Shown: positions 1 through 8,290, counted from the first letter of the stretch. The stretch is 64,000 nucleotides of DNA from Roseibium sp. HPY-6 (GCF_040530035.1 NZ_JBEWCD010000002.1:1798001-1862000), one strand, 5' to 3'. The notes: generated by a model not told the origin, from the sequence alone. Translations and numbers: made by a program.

Positions 1-92
1 TGATTTCCTCCCAAATCGACTGCCGGCCGGTTTCCGGCATCTGGAATCATCTCACTTTAATCCGGCGTTGGCGGTACACAAGGAGGGAACGT

Positions 93-116
93 AAAAAGCC
101 GGGCAGGGCCCGGCTT
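93..116 (-). terminator. Rho-independent terminator of the ParA-type gene
   Basis: A 9-bp perfect stem (AAGCCGGGC/GCCCGGCTT, 96-104 and 108-116) with a 3-nt loop. Read on the minus strand it is followed by a run of five T. It lies 24 bp beyond the stop of the ParA-type gene, as expected for that gene's terminator. Confidence 0.75.
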
Positions 117-139
117 CAGGAAACGCGACTTGCAAAGGG

Positions 140-844
140 TCAGCTTGCGCGCTTGAAAATATTGTACCAGCGTTTCCTGGGGATCTTGATGGCGCGTTCC
201 AGGATTTCGGCCGCATAGAGCGACGCGTTTTCCCGCGCCTTGGCAACGCCAGAAACCACCGACGCGTCAAGTGTCGACAATCCGCCGCCGAATTCGAACA
301 GGTCGCGGAACGCGGCCCGTTCGACGATCGGTGTCATTAGGACATCGATATTCTGCGCGGACAGGAAGTCCTGGACGGCCTTCATGGCGCGGGTGGTCAC
401 AGCCGCGTTCGTGCGTGTAAGGACAACACAGTGTTTGATGTCCTGTCGCACAATTTTTTCGAGCTTTTTGATCAGCGTCAGGATCTTGGCGCCGCCGCGC
501 GCGTCCATTGAAGACCCCTGGATAGGAACGACAACAAGGTCGGAGACCGACAACGCGTTGGCGACGATAAGGTTCTCCGTGCCTTCCAGATCGACAATAA
601 CGTAGTCTGAATATTCGGCAGCGTGGGTGATCTGCTCGGTTATGGAGGCGGGCGACATTTCGCTGACAACCGATATGCCCGGGCTTTTCTCCGGCAACTC
701 GTACCACTTCGTAATCCACTTTTGCGGATCGGCATCGAAGATGGTCACGCGCTTTCCCCGTGCCGCGACTTCTGTCGCCAGCAACAGCGCAGCCGTGGTC
801 TTGCCGGCGCCGCCTTTTGCGTTTGCGAAGGAAATGACTGGCAT
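140..844 (-). CDS. ParA/VirC1-type P-loop ATPase
   Basis: A 234-aa ATPase of the ParA/MinD/Soj superfamily, closest by eye to the VirC1-like branch. The deviant Walker A KGGAGKTT is at residues 10-17, followed by the FDADPQ motif near 38 and a Walker B-like VIVDLEG near 82. Such proteins position DNA or protein cargo by ATP-dependent dimerisation. The start at 844 is chosen because AGGAGA precedes it; a longer frame reaches 871 without such support. No parB, parS or repABC gene is nearby, so a plasmid-partition role is not supported; it is an orphan and its cargo is unknown. A terminator follows the stop. Confidence 0.85.
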   Translation of the reverse strand: MPVISFANAKGGAGKTTAALLLATEVAARGKRVTIFDADPQKWITKWYELPEKSPGISVVSEMSPASITEQITHAAEYSDYVIVDLEGTENLIVANALSVSDLVVVPIQGSSMDARGGAKILTLIKKLEKIVRQDIKHCVVLTRTNAAVTTRAMKAVQDFLSAQNIDVLMTPIVERAAFRDLFEFGGGLSTLDASVVSGVAKARENASLYAAEILERAIKIPRKRWYNIFKRAS

Positions 845-1224
845 CTGGGTTCTCCTGAACTTGCCGTGCATCGTCTTGCGGTTCGGCCTCTTTCGGACCT
901 ATCTCTTGAAAAGTCTTGGGTTTTTATGGTTACCAATTCCTTAAATTCGCAATTTGCGAGGAACTTATTCAGCCTGTCAGAGGCAGTGTGGATAACCTTC
1001 GAGGTTTCCTCCGTAGTTCTTCCATTGGCATAAAGAGAGATCCCGGATCATTTGTCCTGCCAGTGAACCCGGCATCGGAAGCCGGCCGGATTTTGGGCAA
1101 CAACAATCTTGCGTTTGTGAGCAAGAACCAACGGTTTTTACCGCGCTTGCAATTGCGCCCGAATTACGCGACGCGTAGGTTAACGCGCACCATGTTGATG
1201 CTTTTTCGGAACAAAGGACGCTTT
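845..1224. other. Divergent intergenic region
   Basis: 380 bp between the divergent ParA-type and hydrolase genes. It should hold both promoters. No convincing gene, repeat or operator was seen. Confidence 0.5.
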
Positions 1225-2124
1225 ATGCTGCAACGATTGATGTCCGGCCGCCTGGTTCCGCTGGTCGGCGGGTTGATAGTGGGAGCTGCTGTTGCATTTT
1301 CCGGCGTGGCGCAGGCAGATGTTCTGAAGCCGTATAAGGATCGTCTTTTCAAATACAAGAAAATCACCGAAACGCTTTACGACGGGGACTTCATCGTCGT
1401 CGAATATTCCAAGCAGCGCGATTTGCGTGACCGCGACGAGGTCGATGAGCGTAAGGTCTTCGGGAATTATGTCTCCTATAAGCCGAAACGGGGCAGGGGT
1501 AGCGCCGAGCTGCAGGCGAATGGCCGCACGATCTCCTATATGGGAACGGGCAAGTGGAAAGGCGGTGCCAGGGCGATCGTCATCTACATTCACGGCCAGG
1601 GCGGCAACCGTTTCCAGGGCATGAATGACGTTTCATTCGGCGGCAACTTCAACCGGGTCCAGAACCTGATGGTGCGCAACGGCGGCGCTTACCTCACTGT
1701 CGACATCAAGAATTTCGACAAGCGCGGGACCGCGGATGTTGCCGCGTTGATCCAGTATCAGAAACAGCTTTCACCCGGCGCAAAAGTGGTTGTCGCCTGC
1801 GGCTCGATGGGCGGGATCATCTGCTGGAACCTGGTGCGAAACGCCAATTACTCAAGGCTTCTGAGCGGTATCATGCTGCTTGGGTCGCCAAAGGATCCGA
1901 ATTTCCTTGGCTCCGGCGCGCTCTCGCGCAATGTTCCCATCTATATGGGGCAAGGGACGCTCGACCGTGTCTACAATTGGGAGACGCAGGCCAATTTCTA
2001 CAAGCAGATCAAATCCCGCGCTCCGGGCTATCCGATCAAATTCACACTCTTCGATACCGGTACGCACGGAACCCCGATCCGCATGACCGATTGGCGCCTC
2101 GTGCTCAACTGGATGCTTCGTTAG
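1225..2124 (+). CDS. Secreted alpha/beta-hydrolase-fold protein
   Basis: A 299-aa protein with a clear Sec signal peptide (hydrophobic residues about 10-28, likely cut after GVAQA). Alpha/beta-hydrolase features are an HGQGGN oxyanion-type motif, the nucleophile elbow CGSMGG and a late THGTP that can supply the catalytic His. The first Gly of the classical GxSxG is a Cys here. The start at 1225 is preceded by AAAGGA and gives a proper signal peptide; upstream in-frame starts (916, 1192) would bury it. Probable periplasmic or exported esterase/peptidase of unknown substrate. Confidence 0.75.
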   Translation: MLQRLMSGRLVPLVGGLIVGAAVAFSGVAQADVLKPYKDRLFKYKKITETLYDGDFIVVEYSKQRDLRDRDEVDERKVFGNYVSYKPKRGRGSAELQANGRTISYMGTGKWKGGARAIVIYIHGQGGNRFQGMNDVSFGGNFNRVQNLMVRNGGAYLTVDIKNFDKRGTADVAALIQYQKQLSPGAKVVVACGSMGGIICWNLVRNANYSRLLSGIMLLGSPKDPNFLGSGALSRNVPIYMGQGTLDRVYNWETQANFYKQIKSRAPGYPIKFTLFDTGTHGTPIRMTDWRLVLNWMLR

Positions 2125-2176
2125 GAAAGTTTTTTGCCGCTAAAGGTGTCGAAAAGCTGCTGGTGCCAATGAAACA

Positions 2177-2845
2177 ATGACTTCGACCGTTTTTGAATTG
2201 CTGGACCCCCGTCCAAATCAGCTGGAAGCGCCTTATACGTTTTACCTGCCGGGTGAAGAAGAGCTCTCCGAGATTGCGCCGGGCCAGCTGGTGCAACTGA
2301 TCTTCAGGGCTGTTCCGCCGACAGAAACTTATGGCGCGGAGCGCATGTGGGTGAAGGTGGAAAGCAGAGAGGGAGACCGGTTGACCGGCATTCTGGACAA
2401 TGACCCGGCGGACATTCCAGGTTTGGAATGCGGCGCAAACATCGATTTCAGCCTCTTTCACATCATCAGCATCGATTGGGAGGATCCGGCCCAAAAGGAA
2501 CGCTTCAAGAGTGGCTTTAATCGCTGGTTTGCCCGTTGCTTTGTGGATGATGCGGTCCTTGAGGGCCGCGCGCGGGTCGGGTTCCTGTACCGAGAACCGC
2601 CCGAACATGAGGAGAGTGACAAGTATCCCGATACGGGTTGGCGCATCCGGGCGGATGTCGATGAACTGTCTGACGAGGAATACAACGACGATCCCAGCCC
2701 GTCCTATGTTGCAATCGGGGCGGTTCTCAACAGGGACGACAGTTTTGTCGATCTCCTGTCATCGCCGGTTGGAAGTGCGTTTCTGCGCGGAGAGGGCGAT
2801 ACTTATACGCCGACTGACCTGGACAAGAACGATGACGACGATTGA
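2177..2845 (+). CDS. DUF2314/DUF2185 (Imm33-like) domain protein
   Basis: A 222-aa acidic cytosolic protein. Residues about 30-100 (MWVKV, GILDNDP, HIISIDW) resemble DUF2314. Residues about 120-205 (GWRIRADVDE, AIGAVLNRDDSFVDLL, SPVGSAF) match the DUF2185 pattern, which also appears as Imm33 in polymorphic-toxin immunity proteins. The tail ends in DKNDDDD. It begins 52 bp after the secreted hydrolase on the same strand, so cotranscription is possible. No toxin gene is seen next to it, so an immunity role is only a hypothesis. Domain names are from motif memory. Confidence 0.7.
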   Translation: MTSTVFELLDPRPNQLEAPYTFYLPGEEELSEIAPGQLVQLIFRAVPPTETYGAERMWVKVESREGDRLTGILDNDPADIPGLECGANIDFSLFHIISIDWEDPAQKERFKSGFNRWFARCFVDDAVLEGRARVGFLYREPPEHEESDKYPDTGWRIRADVDELSDEEYNDDPSPSYVAIGAVLNRDDSFVDLLSSPVGSAFLRGEGDTYTPTDLDKNDDDD

Positions 2846-2939
2846 TGTGCTTGGTATTGGCGCGACCAAGCTGGTTTGTCCGACGCGCGGGCGTGGTTCG
2901 GTGATGTCTGGCTTCGAACAAGTCCGGACGACTGCGATC

Positions 2940-3536
2940 CTACTCCCCGTGGCTGGCCAGATGTAGTGCTAGGTCGGCCAAAATCGCCCTGGATTGTGCG
3001 CATTCGGTCGTCCCCGGTCTGCAGACAAAGTGCAATTCGTAAGCTTGCTGAGGGCATGTGACGACAACGAGCGCAAGGTCGCGATACGGCCCGCCTCCGG
3101 GTCTGATCAGGCAATCCAGTTCATTGTTGAATAGCATATCGATGTCCGAAGTCTCGATGCATTCCCGCACGTGCCGGCGCAGGGTCTCATTATGATGTGG
3201 CCAGTTTGCCGGAAGCCGCGTGCGAATGGATGGACACAGACCAACCGTGAATTTCCGGCTGTTGATATCCGGCGCGATCTGTTCGGTCGCGTGGGTCAGG
3301 TCTTCAAAAACCTGCGTGATCGCCGGCAAATAGGTTTCGCCTTCACGTGTCAGCAAGAGACCGTTCGGCAGACGGCGGAACAACAGCACACCCAGCGAGT
3401 TTTCGAGCTTCTTCACCTGCTGGCTCACGGCGCCGGCAGTAACGCCCAGTTCGTCTGCGGCGGTCTTGAAGCTGAGATGCCGGGCGGCGGCTTCAAAGGC
3501 CCGCAACGTGTTCAGTGATGGAAGTCTGTACGTCAT
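2940..3536 (-). CDS. LysR-family regulator with internally deleted effector domain
   Basis: A 198-aa GcvA-like LysR regulator, against about 300 aa for the family. Residues 1-65 form a complete winged helix-turn-helix (LRAFEAAARHLSFKTAADEL, VSQQVKKLE). The effector domain runs normally to a PYRDLALVVV segment, then jumps to QQAYELHFVCRPGTTE, which in full-length relatives lies close to the C-terminus. About 90 residues in the middle are missing in frame. It can probably still bind DNA but not sense a ligand normally, so it may be decaying. The start at 3536 matches the family N-terminus and has GGGA upstream; 3548 is an alternative. Confidence 0.7.
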   Translation of the reverse strand: MTYRLPSLNTLRAFEAAARHLSFKTAADELGVTAGAVSQQVKKLENSLGVLLFRRLPNGLLLTREGETYLPAITQVFEDLTHATEQIAPDINSRKFTVGLCPSIRTRLPANWPHHNETLRRHVRECIETSDIDMLFNNELDCLIRPGGGPYRDLALVVVTCPQQAYELHFVCRPGTTECAQSRAILADLALHLASHGE

Positions 3537-3675
3537 TCGTTTTCCCATGGTCCGTCTAGCATGAAGCGCCTGGCATCAAGACCGAGAATTTCTATGCCTC
3601 CGCGCGAGAATGTCTGAGTTGAGGGCTTCCACCCGGCAAGGCAGTTTTCGTCTGAACGTGATTGGAGACTTGACC

Positions 3676-4131
3676 ATGAATGACCGAAGCGGGCTTCACG
3701 CGATCCGCAGCATCGACTACGTGATCGTGCTTTGTGACGACTGGAAGAAAATGAGAGCTTTCTTCATCGACATTTTCAATTTCGAAATCGAACAGGAGGA
3801 GGAAGGGCATTTCATCGCTTTCCGGGTCGGTACCTTGTTTCTGGCGCTTCGCCCGCGTGGTCGCGCTTACGACGGCCCACCGACACCGGCCGATTCTGCC
3901 GGTATTCAGCTGAGTTTCCGGGTCCCGCCGGCAGACGTTGATCTGGCCTATCAGGCGCTGAGGGCGAAAGGCGTCGATGTCATCGAACCACCGACCAATC
4001 AGGACTTTCCGCACCGTACCCTGTTCTTTCGTGACCCGGAGAACAACGTGATCGAGATTTTCGCGGATATTCACCCACGTGATACCTTGGCTTCATCGTC
4101 GGGCCTTCATCGCATAGCAACAGGCGCTTGA
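3676..4131 (+). CDS. VOC (glyoxalase/dioxygenase superfamily) protein
   Basis: A 151-aa protein with the paired beta-alpha-beta-beta-beta modules of the vicinal oxygen chelate fold: IDYVIVLCDDW at the start of module 1, LSFRVPPADVDLAY opening module 2, and the closing FRDPENNVIEIF, whose Glu is the usual last metal ligand. The His that usually opens module 1 is replaced in IDYVIV, so metal binding may differ. GGAG 8 nt before 3676 sets the start. It is divergent from the truncated LysR gene and convergent, with a 10-bp gap, with the next LysR. Substrate unknown. Confidence 0.75.
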   Translation: MNDRSGLHAIRSIDYVIVLCDDWKKMRAFFIDIFNFEIEQEEEGHFIAFRVGTLFLALRPRGRAYDGPPTPADSAGIQLSFRVPPADVDLAYQALRAKGVDVIEPPTNQDFPHRTLFFRDPENNVIEIFADIHPRDTLASSSGLHRIATGA

Positions 4132-4141
4132 GTTCCTAGCG

Positions 4142-5053
4142 TCATCCGGCACCGGCCTCGCGCTTCACCTTCAGCAAGCCATCGGCCAGATGATCGAAGA
4201 CCATCCTTATCCTGCGGCTGGTGTGAAGTTCACGGTGGGTCACCAGCCAGATCGGAAAGGTGACTGGGTCGACATCGTCAAAGGCCGTTTGAATTTCAGG
4301 GCATCTTGCTGCGATTTCGTCGGCCATGATCGACAGACCGAAGCCTTCGCGCACATATTGCCAGGCGACAATCCCGCTCGGCGAGCCGAGCCTGATATTG
4401 GCTTCACTGACATCAAGGCCAAAAGCACGCAGGTATTTGACCAGTTCCGCATTGTTGTCGTAGCCGACGAAATCGAGATCCGGCGCATCTTTCTTTGACA
4501 GTCGCCGGCCGAATTTTTCCAGGTAGGAACGTGCCGCATAAATCCTGGCATGTGCCTCGCGCAGCTTGCGCGCATAAAGGTCGGGATGGTCGGGTTCAAT
4601 GTGACGGATCGCGATATCGGCCTCGCGCCGGCGCAGGTCGCTGAGACTGTTGGTACACAGGATCTTGAGTTCGATGGACGGCGCCTTGGCCCTCAGCTCA
4701 CGCAGTATTTCCGGCAAAATCAATGCCGCGGTGAGATCCGTCGCCGAAATCGTCACCAGTCCCTCGATCTGCTGGGATTGTCCGGAGGCGGTCAGCGAAA
4801 TCCGGCTGGCGGCTTCTCCCATCGCGCGCACATGCTCGGCAAGTTCAATGCCGGCATCTGTCAGGATCAGGCTTTTGGAAACGCGTTCGAACAGCGTGAC
4901 GCCAAGCGCTTCTTCCAGCGCCGCGACCTGACGGCTCAGCGTCGGCTGCGTCAGCCCCAGTGCGCGGGCAGCCGCTGACAGCGACCCTTCTTCCGCTGTT
5001 ACCAGAAAGGCGCGGGCCTGATTCCAGTCAAAGGAGATGCTTTTCCAATTCAT
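4142..5053 (-). CDS. LysR-family transcriptional regulator
   Basis: A 303-aa full-length LysR protein. The N-terminal winged HTH (FLVTAEEGSLSAAARALG, TQPTLSRQVAALE) is followed by a periplasmic-binding-protein-like effector domain. The start at 5053 gives the usual family N-terminus (MNWKSISFDWNQARAFL); the upstream extension to 5095 has no homology. The start codon is overlapped by a perfect 14-bp palindrome, suggesting autorepression. The small-ORF/methyltransferase operon is divergent and could be a target. Effector unknown. Confidence 0.85.
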   Translation of the reverse strand: MNWKSISFDWNQARAFLVTAEEGSLSAAARALGLTQPTLSRQVAALEEALGVTLFERVSKSLILTDAGIELAEHVRAMGEAASRISLTASGQSQQIEGLVTISATDLTAALILPEILRELRAKAPSIELKILCTNSLSDLRRREADIAIRHIEPDHPDLYARKLREAHARIYAARSYLEKFGRRLSKKDAPDLDFVGYDNNAELVKYLRAFGLDVSEANIRLGSPSGIVAWQYVREGFGLSIMADEIAARCPEIQTAFDDVDPVTFPIWLVTHRELHTSRRIRMVFDHLADGLLKVKREAGAG

Positions 5054-5065
5054 ACAAATTTGTAT
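5052..5065. promoter_or_regulatory. Perfect palindrome over the LysR start, candidate operator
   Basis: ATACAAATTTGTAT is a perfect 14-bp palindrome overlapping the LysR start codon (5051-5053) and lying 75 bp upstream of the divergent small ORF. It fits a LysR-type binding site able to control both directions. No binding data exist here. Confidence 0.4.
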
Positions 5066-5139
5066 ATCAGCCAGTGAAATTTCGGCAATTCCCATTCGAA
5101 TTTTTAAGGCTTAACTACGCGGTGAAAGGAGTGCCGCCG

Positions 5140-5286
5140 ATGAGCCCGCACTGGATTTTGCTGCAATTGTTCAACATGACGCTTTCGGTTCTGGAGATGA
5201 TTTCTTCACCCGCGGGCGGCCTGGATATTGGTCGATCGCTCCTGCAGCAGGTTGGACTGCGAAGAAGGAACGGGAAACGGAAATGA
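5140..5286 (+). CDS. Small 48-aa protein coupled to the methyltransferase
   Basis: A 48-codon ORF preceded by a strong Shine-Dalgarno (GAAAGGAG, 9 nt before the ATG). Its TGA overlaps the ATG of the next methyltransferase gene (ATGA at 5283-5286). The product starts with a hydrophobic-aromatic helix (HWILLQLFNMTLSVLEM) and ends in a basic tail (LRRRNGKRK), so it could be a small membrane-associated protein or a leader that couples translation. It matches no family known to me. The evidence is the start signal and the coupling only. Confidence 0.5.
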   Translation: MSPHWILLQLFNMTLSVLEMISSPAGGLDIGRSLLQQVGLRRRNGKRK

Positions 5287-6065
5287 CGCTCGACGCGCAC
5301 GACCAGAACATTCCGGTTTTCGATCGGTGGTTCGGGACCTGGCACATATCTGTCAACAGAAAGGCCTATCCGGTACAACAGCTACGGCGCAGATACGATG
5401 CGATTGCACCCGGCTGGGATCGGAAAGTTTCGCGGCTCGGCTTCCCATCCGCCTATCGTGGCTTGATACGCCGGGTCCTGCCTGAATTGCAGGAAATGGT
5501 GCCGGGACCTGGCATCAGGGTGCTCGATTGCGGTGCAGGAAGCGGCGCGCTTTCCAAGGCCTTCGCTGTTGAAATGAAGCAACCATTCGACTTGTCGGTC
5601 GTTGATATTTCGCCCCGTATGCTGACTTTGGCGGAAAAGGCATTGCAGGCCGAAGGCGTGCGGTGCCGCCCGGAACTGGCCGATATGCGGACGCTTCCCT
5701 TCAAAAACGAGGAGTTCGATCTTGTGATGTGCGCGCACACGATTGAACACCTGCCGGATCCCGAAACGGCGCTTGCCGAAGCGCTCAGAGTGCTGAAGCC
5801 GGGGGGAACGCTCATTCTTGTGCTGACACGGAAATCCCTGTTCGGCGCATACGTGCACTTGAAATGGCGCACGCAGCAGCTTTCATCTTCCGGTGTCTTG
5901 GGATGGCTCAAGAACGAAGGCTTGACTGACGCGCATAACCTAAGGGTCGGCACAGGTGTTTGGACACGAAACCTGAGCCGGGCCATCGTGGGCCGCAAGG
6001 CAAATTGCGGGACATCGGACCTGCACAAGGCTGCTGGTCCTCATCACCCCATCGAGACCGTTTAA
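5283..6065 (+). CDS. Class I SAM-dependent methyltransferase
   Basis: A 260-aa Rossmann-fold methyltransferase of the UbiE/Methyltransf_11 type. Motif I VLDCGAGSGALSKAF is near residue 80, with a post-I acidic end VVDISPRML, motif II FDLVMCAHTIEHLPD and motif III LRVLKPGGTLILVL. The N-terminal LRRRYDAIAPGWD segment is typical of methyltransferases acting on small molecules, quinones or lipids. The C-terminus after about residue 215 is unlike the family core. It overlaps the preceding small ORF by 4 nt and is followed after 11 nt by a second methyltransferase. Substrate unknown. Confidence 0.8.
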   Translation: MTLDAHDQNIPVFDRWFGTWHISVNRKAYPVQQLRRRYDAIAPGWDRKVSRLGFPSAYRGLIRRVLPELQEMVPGPGIRVLDCGAGSGALSKAFAVEMKQPFDLSVVDISPRMLTLAEKALQAEGVRCRPELADMRTLPFKNEEFDLVMCAHTIEHLPDPETALAEALRVLKPGGTLILVLTRKSLFGAYVHLKWRTQQLSSSGVLGWLKNEGLTDAHNLRVGTGVWTRNLSRAIVGRKANCGTSDLHKAAGPHHPIETV

Positions 6066-6076
6066 GAGTATAACAA

Positions 6077-6739
6077 ATGACTATGACGATGACGCAAAAT
6101 GAAAACCTGAATACGGTGTTCTGGGACCGTCTGGCGCGCAAATATGCCGCGCAGCCGATCAAGAACCAGGCCGCTTACGAAAAGACACTTGAACGTACGC
6201 TCGAGCATCTTGGACCAAACGATGCTGTGCTTGAGCTTGGCTGCGGAACCGGGTCGACGGCCCTGTTGCTGGCAGGTGATGTCGGAGCTTACCTTGGAAC
6301 CGATTTTGCTCCTGGAATGATCGGCATTGCCGACGAAAAGCTTCAAGCCGCAAGTGAAAAGGGAGAGTCGCCGGCCGGATTGAGCTTTGCCGTCGCCGAT
6401 GCCTTCAGCGAAGAGGTCGACAGGACCGGTGGCTACGATGCCATTCTGGGATACAACTATCTCCATCTCGTCGAAGATCCGGAAAATGTGCTGGCCCGCG
6501 TCAACAGCCTGTTGAAGCCGGGTGGCCTGTTCATCTCCAAGACCGTCTGTCTGAAAAGCAAAGCCTGGCTGTTTCTGCCGCTGATCAAGGTGATGCAGTT
6601 GTTCGGAAAAGCACCCCATGTGCGCATGCATTCGTTTGAATCTGTCGAAGACATGATCAGCGCAGCAGGCTTTGACATTATCGAGACCGGCACTTATCCG
6701 GCACCGCACAGCAGGTTTGTTGTCGCGCGGAAGATTTAA
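6077..6739 (+). CDS. Class I SAM-dependent methyltransferase
   Basis: A 220-aa methyltransferase with motif I VLELGCGTGSTALLLA near residue 52, GTDFAPGMIGIA after it, the YDAILGYNYLHLVEDPE segment and LLKPGGLFISKTV. The N-terminal FWDRLARKYAAQPI is typical of small-molecule class I methyltransferases. It starts 11 nt after the previous methyltransferase and is almost certainly cotranscribed. Two different methyltransferases in tandem suggest successive methylation steps on one metabolite or lipid. No other pathway gene is present to name the substrate. Confidence 0.8.
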   Translation: MTMTMTQNENLNTVFWDRLARKYAAQPIKNQAAYEKTLERTLEHLGPNDAVLELGCGTGSTALLLAGDVGAYLGTDFAPGMIGIADEKLQAASEKGESPAGLSFAVADAFSEEVDRTGGYDAILGYNYLHLVEDPENVLARVNSLLKPGGLFISKTVCLKSKAWLFLPLIKVMQLFGKAPHVRMHSFESVEDMISAAGFDIIETGTYPAPHSRFVVARKI

Positions 6740-6839
6740 TGTTCCGCTCGCTTGCGGAGCAGATCCTTCGGCGCTGGGAGCAACACGGTTACTCCTGATT
6801 TCCGCTCATTCGAAACGCGATGCTCGGGAACCAGAATGC

Positions 6840-6866
6840 AAAAAGCGGCTCGGAAGCCGCCTTTTT
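6840..6866. terminator. Bidirectional Rho-independent terminator
   Basis: Stem GCGGCT/AGCCGC (6845-6850 and 6855-6860) with a 4-nt loop, flanked by A5 on the left and T5 on the right (one extra C before the T run). It sits between the convergent methyltransferase operon and the VPLPA-CTERM gene and can end transcription from both sides. Confidence 0.8.
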
Positions 6867-6889
6867 CAATTCGTGGAGTGAGAGTGACC

Positions 6890-7657
6890 TCAGGCGGCCT
6901 TGCGCCGCCGCCAACCGGCGAACCCGAGAATTCCCAAACCGCCCGCAAGCAGTGGCAAGGCAGCTGGTAAGGGCACCGGGGTGGTCGGTACGACATCTTG
7001 CGTGATCCCGGCATACCGTACCTGGCTTTGGGAGAAGTTGTAAAAACCGAAAGAGCCGTCCGTGAAGGAGCCTGCATAACTCAGTTCGGTCACACCATCG
7101 ACCTTCACTTCGATCAATGAGGATGTGAAAATGATATCAAATAGATAGGTCTGATTGTCGTTCCATCCAACGCTGCCCAGGTTCGCGGCTCTCTGCACTT
7201 CGGAAATCGGGCCGGCATGGTTCCACCAGCCGCCGTTTGACGAACCTGATGTTGTCGTCAAATCGCCACTGACCTTACTTAAAGCCAGACCTTCTAAAGC
7301 CGGGCCCTGGTCTGCCTGTTTCCAGTCGATGAGCCAGAAGTCAGCGTTCGTACTGTTTATTTCGTTGCTCTGGTACCCCAGGACAAAGCCGATGAAATCG
7401 TCATCGCCCGTTGTTTCGACGGTGATGCTGCCGCCAAGCGAGGTTCCCTGGGAATTGGCGGTCGGGTCAAAGAAAACCGTAGGGTTGCCGTTACGTGACT
7501 GGACAACAGAGTCATTGTTGACGCCTTGTACCGTCCAGGTGCCCGCATTGTTGTTCGGTAGTCCGTTTTCAGTCCAGCCAGATAGGTCGACAGGCGCTGC
7601 CTGAGCCATCGCCGGTATCAAAATTGACACCGCGGCCGCTAATAGTAATTTCTGCAT
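6890..7657 (-). CDS. Exported thrombospondin C-terminal-like protein with VPLPA-CTERM tail
   Basis: A 255-aa protein with a Sec signal peptide (LLLAAAVSILIPAMAQA). Its C-terminal sorting signal has a VPLPA motif at about residue 228, a hydrophobic helix and a final WRRRKAA, the hallmark of VPLPA-CTERM proteins handled by an exosortase-type system. The core, about residues 85-220 (DDDFIGFVLGYQS, FWLIDWKQ, GWNDNQTYLFDI, GSFGFYNFSQSQVRYAG), follows the order of motifs in the thrombospondin/COMP C-terminal lectin-like domain. AGGGG precedes the ATG at 7657; a GTG at 7669 is too close to it. A terminator follows. No exosortase gene is in the window. Likely surface or matrix protein. Confidence 0.7.
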   Translation of the reverse strand: MQKLLLAAAVSILIPAMAQAAPVDLSGWTENGLPNNNAGTWTVQGVNNDSVVQSRNGNPTVFFDPTANSQGTSLGGSITVETTGDDDFIGFVLGYQSNEINSTNADFWLIDWKQADQGPALEGLALSKVSGDLTTTSGSSNGGWWNHAGPISEVQRAANLGSVGWNDNQTYLFDIIFTSSLIEVKVDGVTELSYAGSFTDGSFGFYNFSQSQVRYAGITQDVVPTTPVPLPAALPLLAGGLGILGFAGWRRRKAA

Positions 7658-8290
7658 GTGAATTTTCACCCCTAAGTAATTTCACGCGAAGGTTTAAAGC
7701 AAAACGCTGTGTGATATGGTTCCCGGAAGCACCGAACGGACGCGCCTCACGTCCGAACTCGTATCTTTCAAGTGTCGCAGGAAATTTCTCTCCATTAATC
7801 TGTAAGCGAAATAATTCAAGCAGCTGCGCGGCAAATAAAGACAGCGCATCCTTCAGGCAATAGAGATCAACCACGCAGTGTTGCTTGCCGATAGACTAAC
7901 AGTTAATTTTTCGACATCCCGGCCAATATGCCCTCGTTTTCCGCCAAATCGCATCGGGCCGTTGCTGTCACAATGTTTCCAGACGCCAAGCTATTGGATG
8001 TCACTGGTCGAACGCAGGTTTTAGAGGACGCAAGATGAAGGGGGGAGGCGAGGCGAAGCAGAACCTCATGATTCAACAGGACCGTCCGGCGAACGGATAT
8101 TCTTTGAGGCCTGAAGAACGTTAAGCAACCAAATTGGCCCGCGAACTGTGCTGGCACGAACATAAAACGTCCGCCTGGCACATTGGTTTACACCCGTCGA
8201 CCGCCATCGGGACGATCTTATGAGTGGTCACTCGTTGCGATCAGGGAGAGTGAAGTAACTGCGGACAAAGCTGGCAGGGAATGTTCCGCA
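7658..8290. other. Non-coding stretch, AT-richer
   Basis: 633 bp between two minus-strand genes. Short frames exist on both strands, but none has a ribosome-binding site, a family motif or coding-like composition. The left part should hold the promoter of the VPLPA-CTERM gene. No repeat or RNA gene was recognised. Confidence 0.4.

Noticed and set aside
140..844. Plasmid or chromid replication/partition locus from the ParA-type gene
   Set aside because: No parB, repABC, DnaA boxes or parS-like palindromes nearby. VirC1-type ParA proteins also occur as chromosomal orphans.
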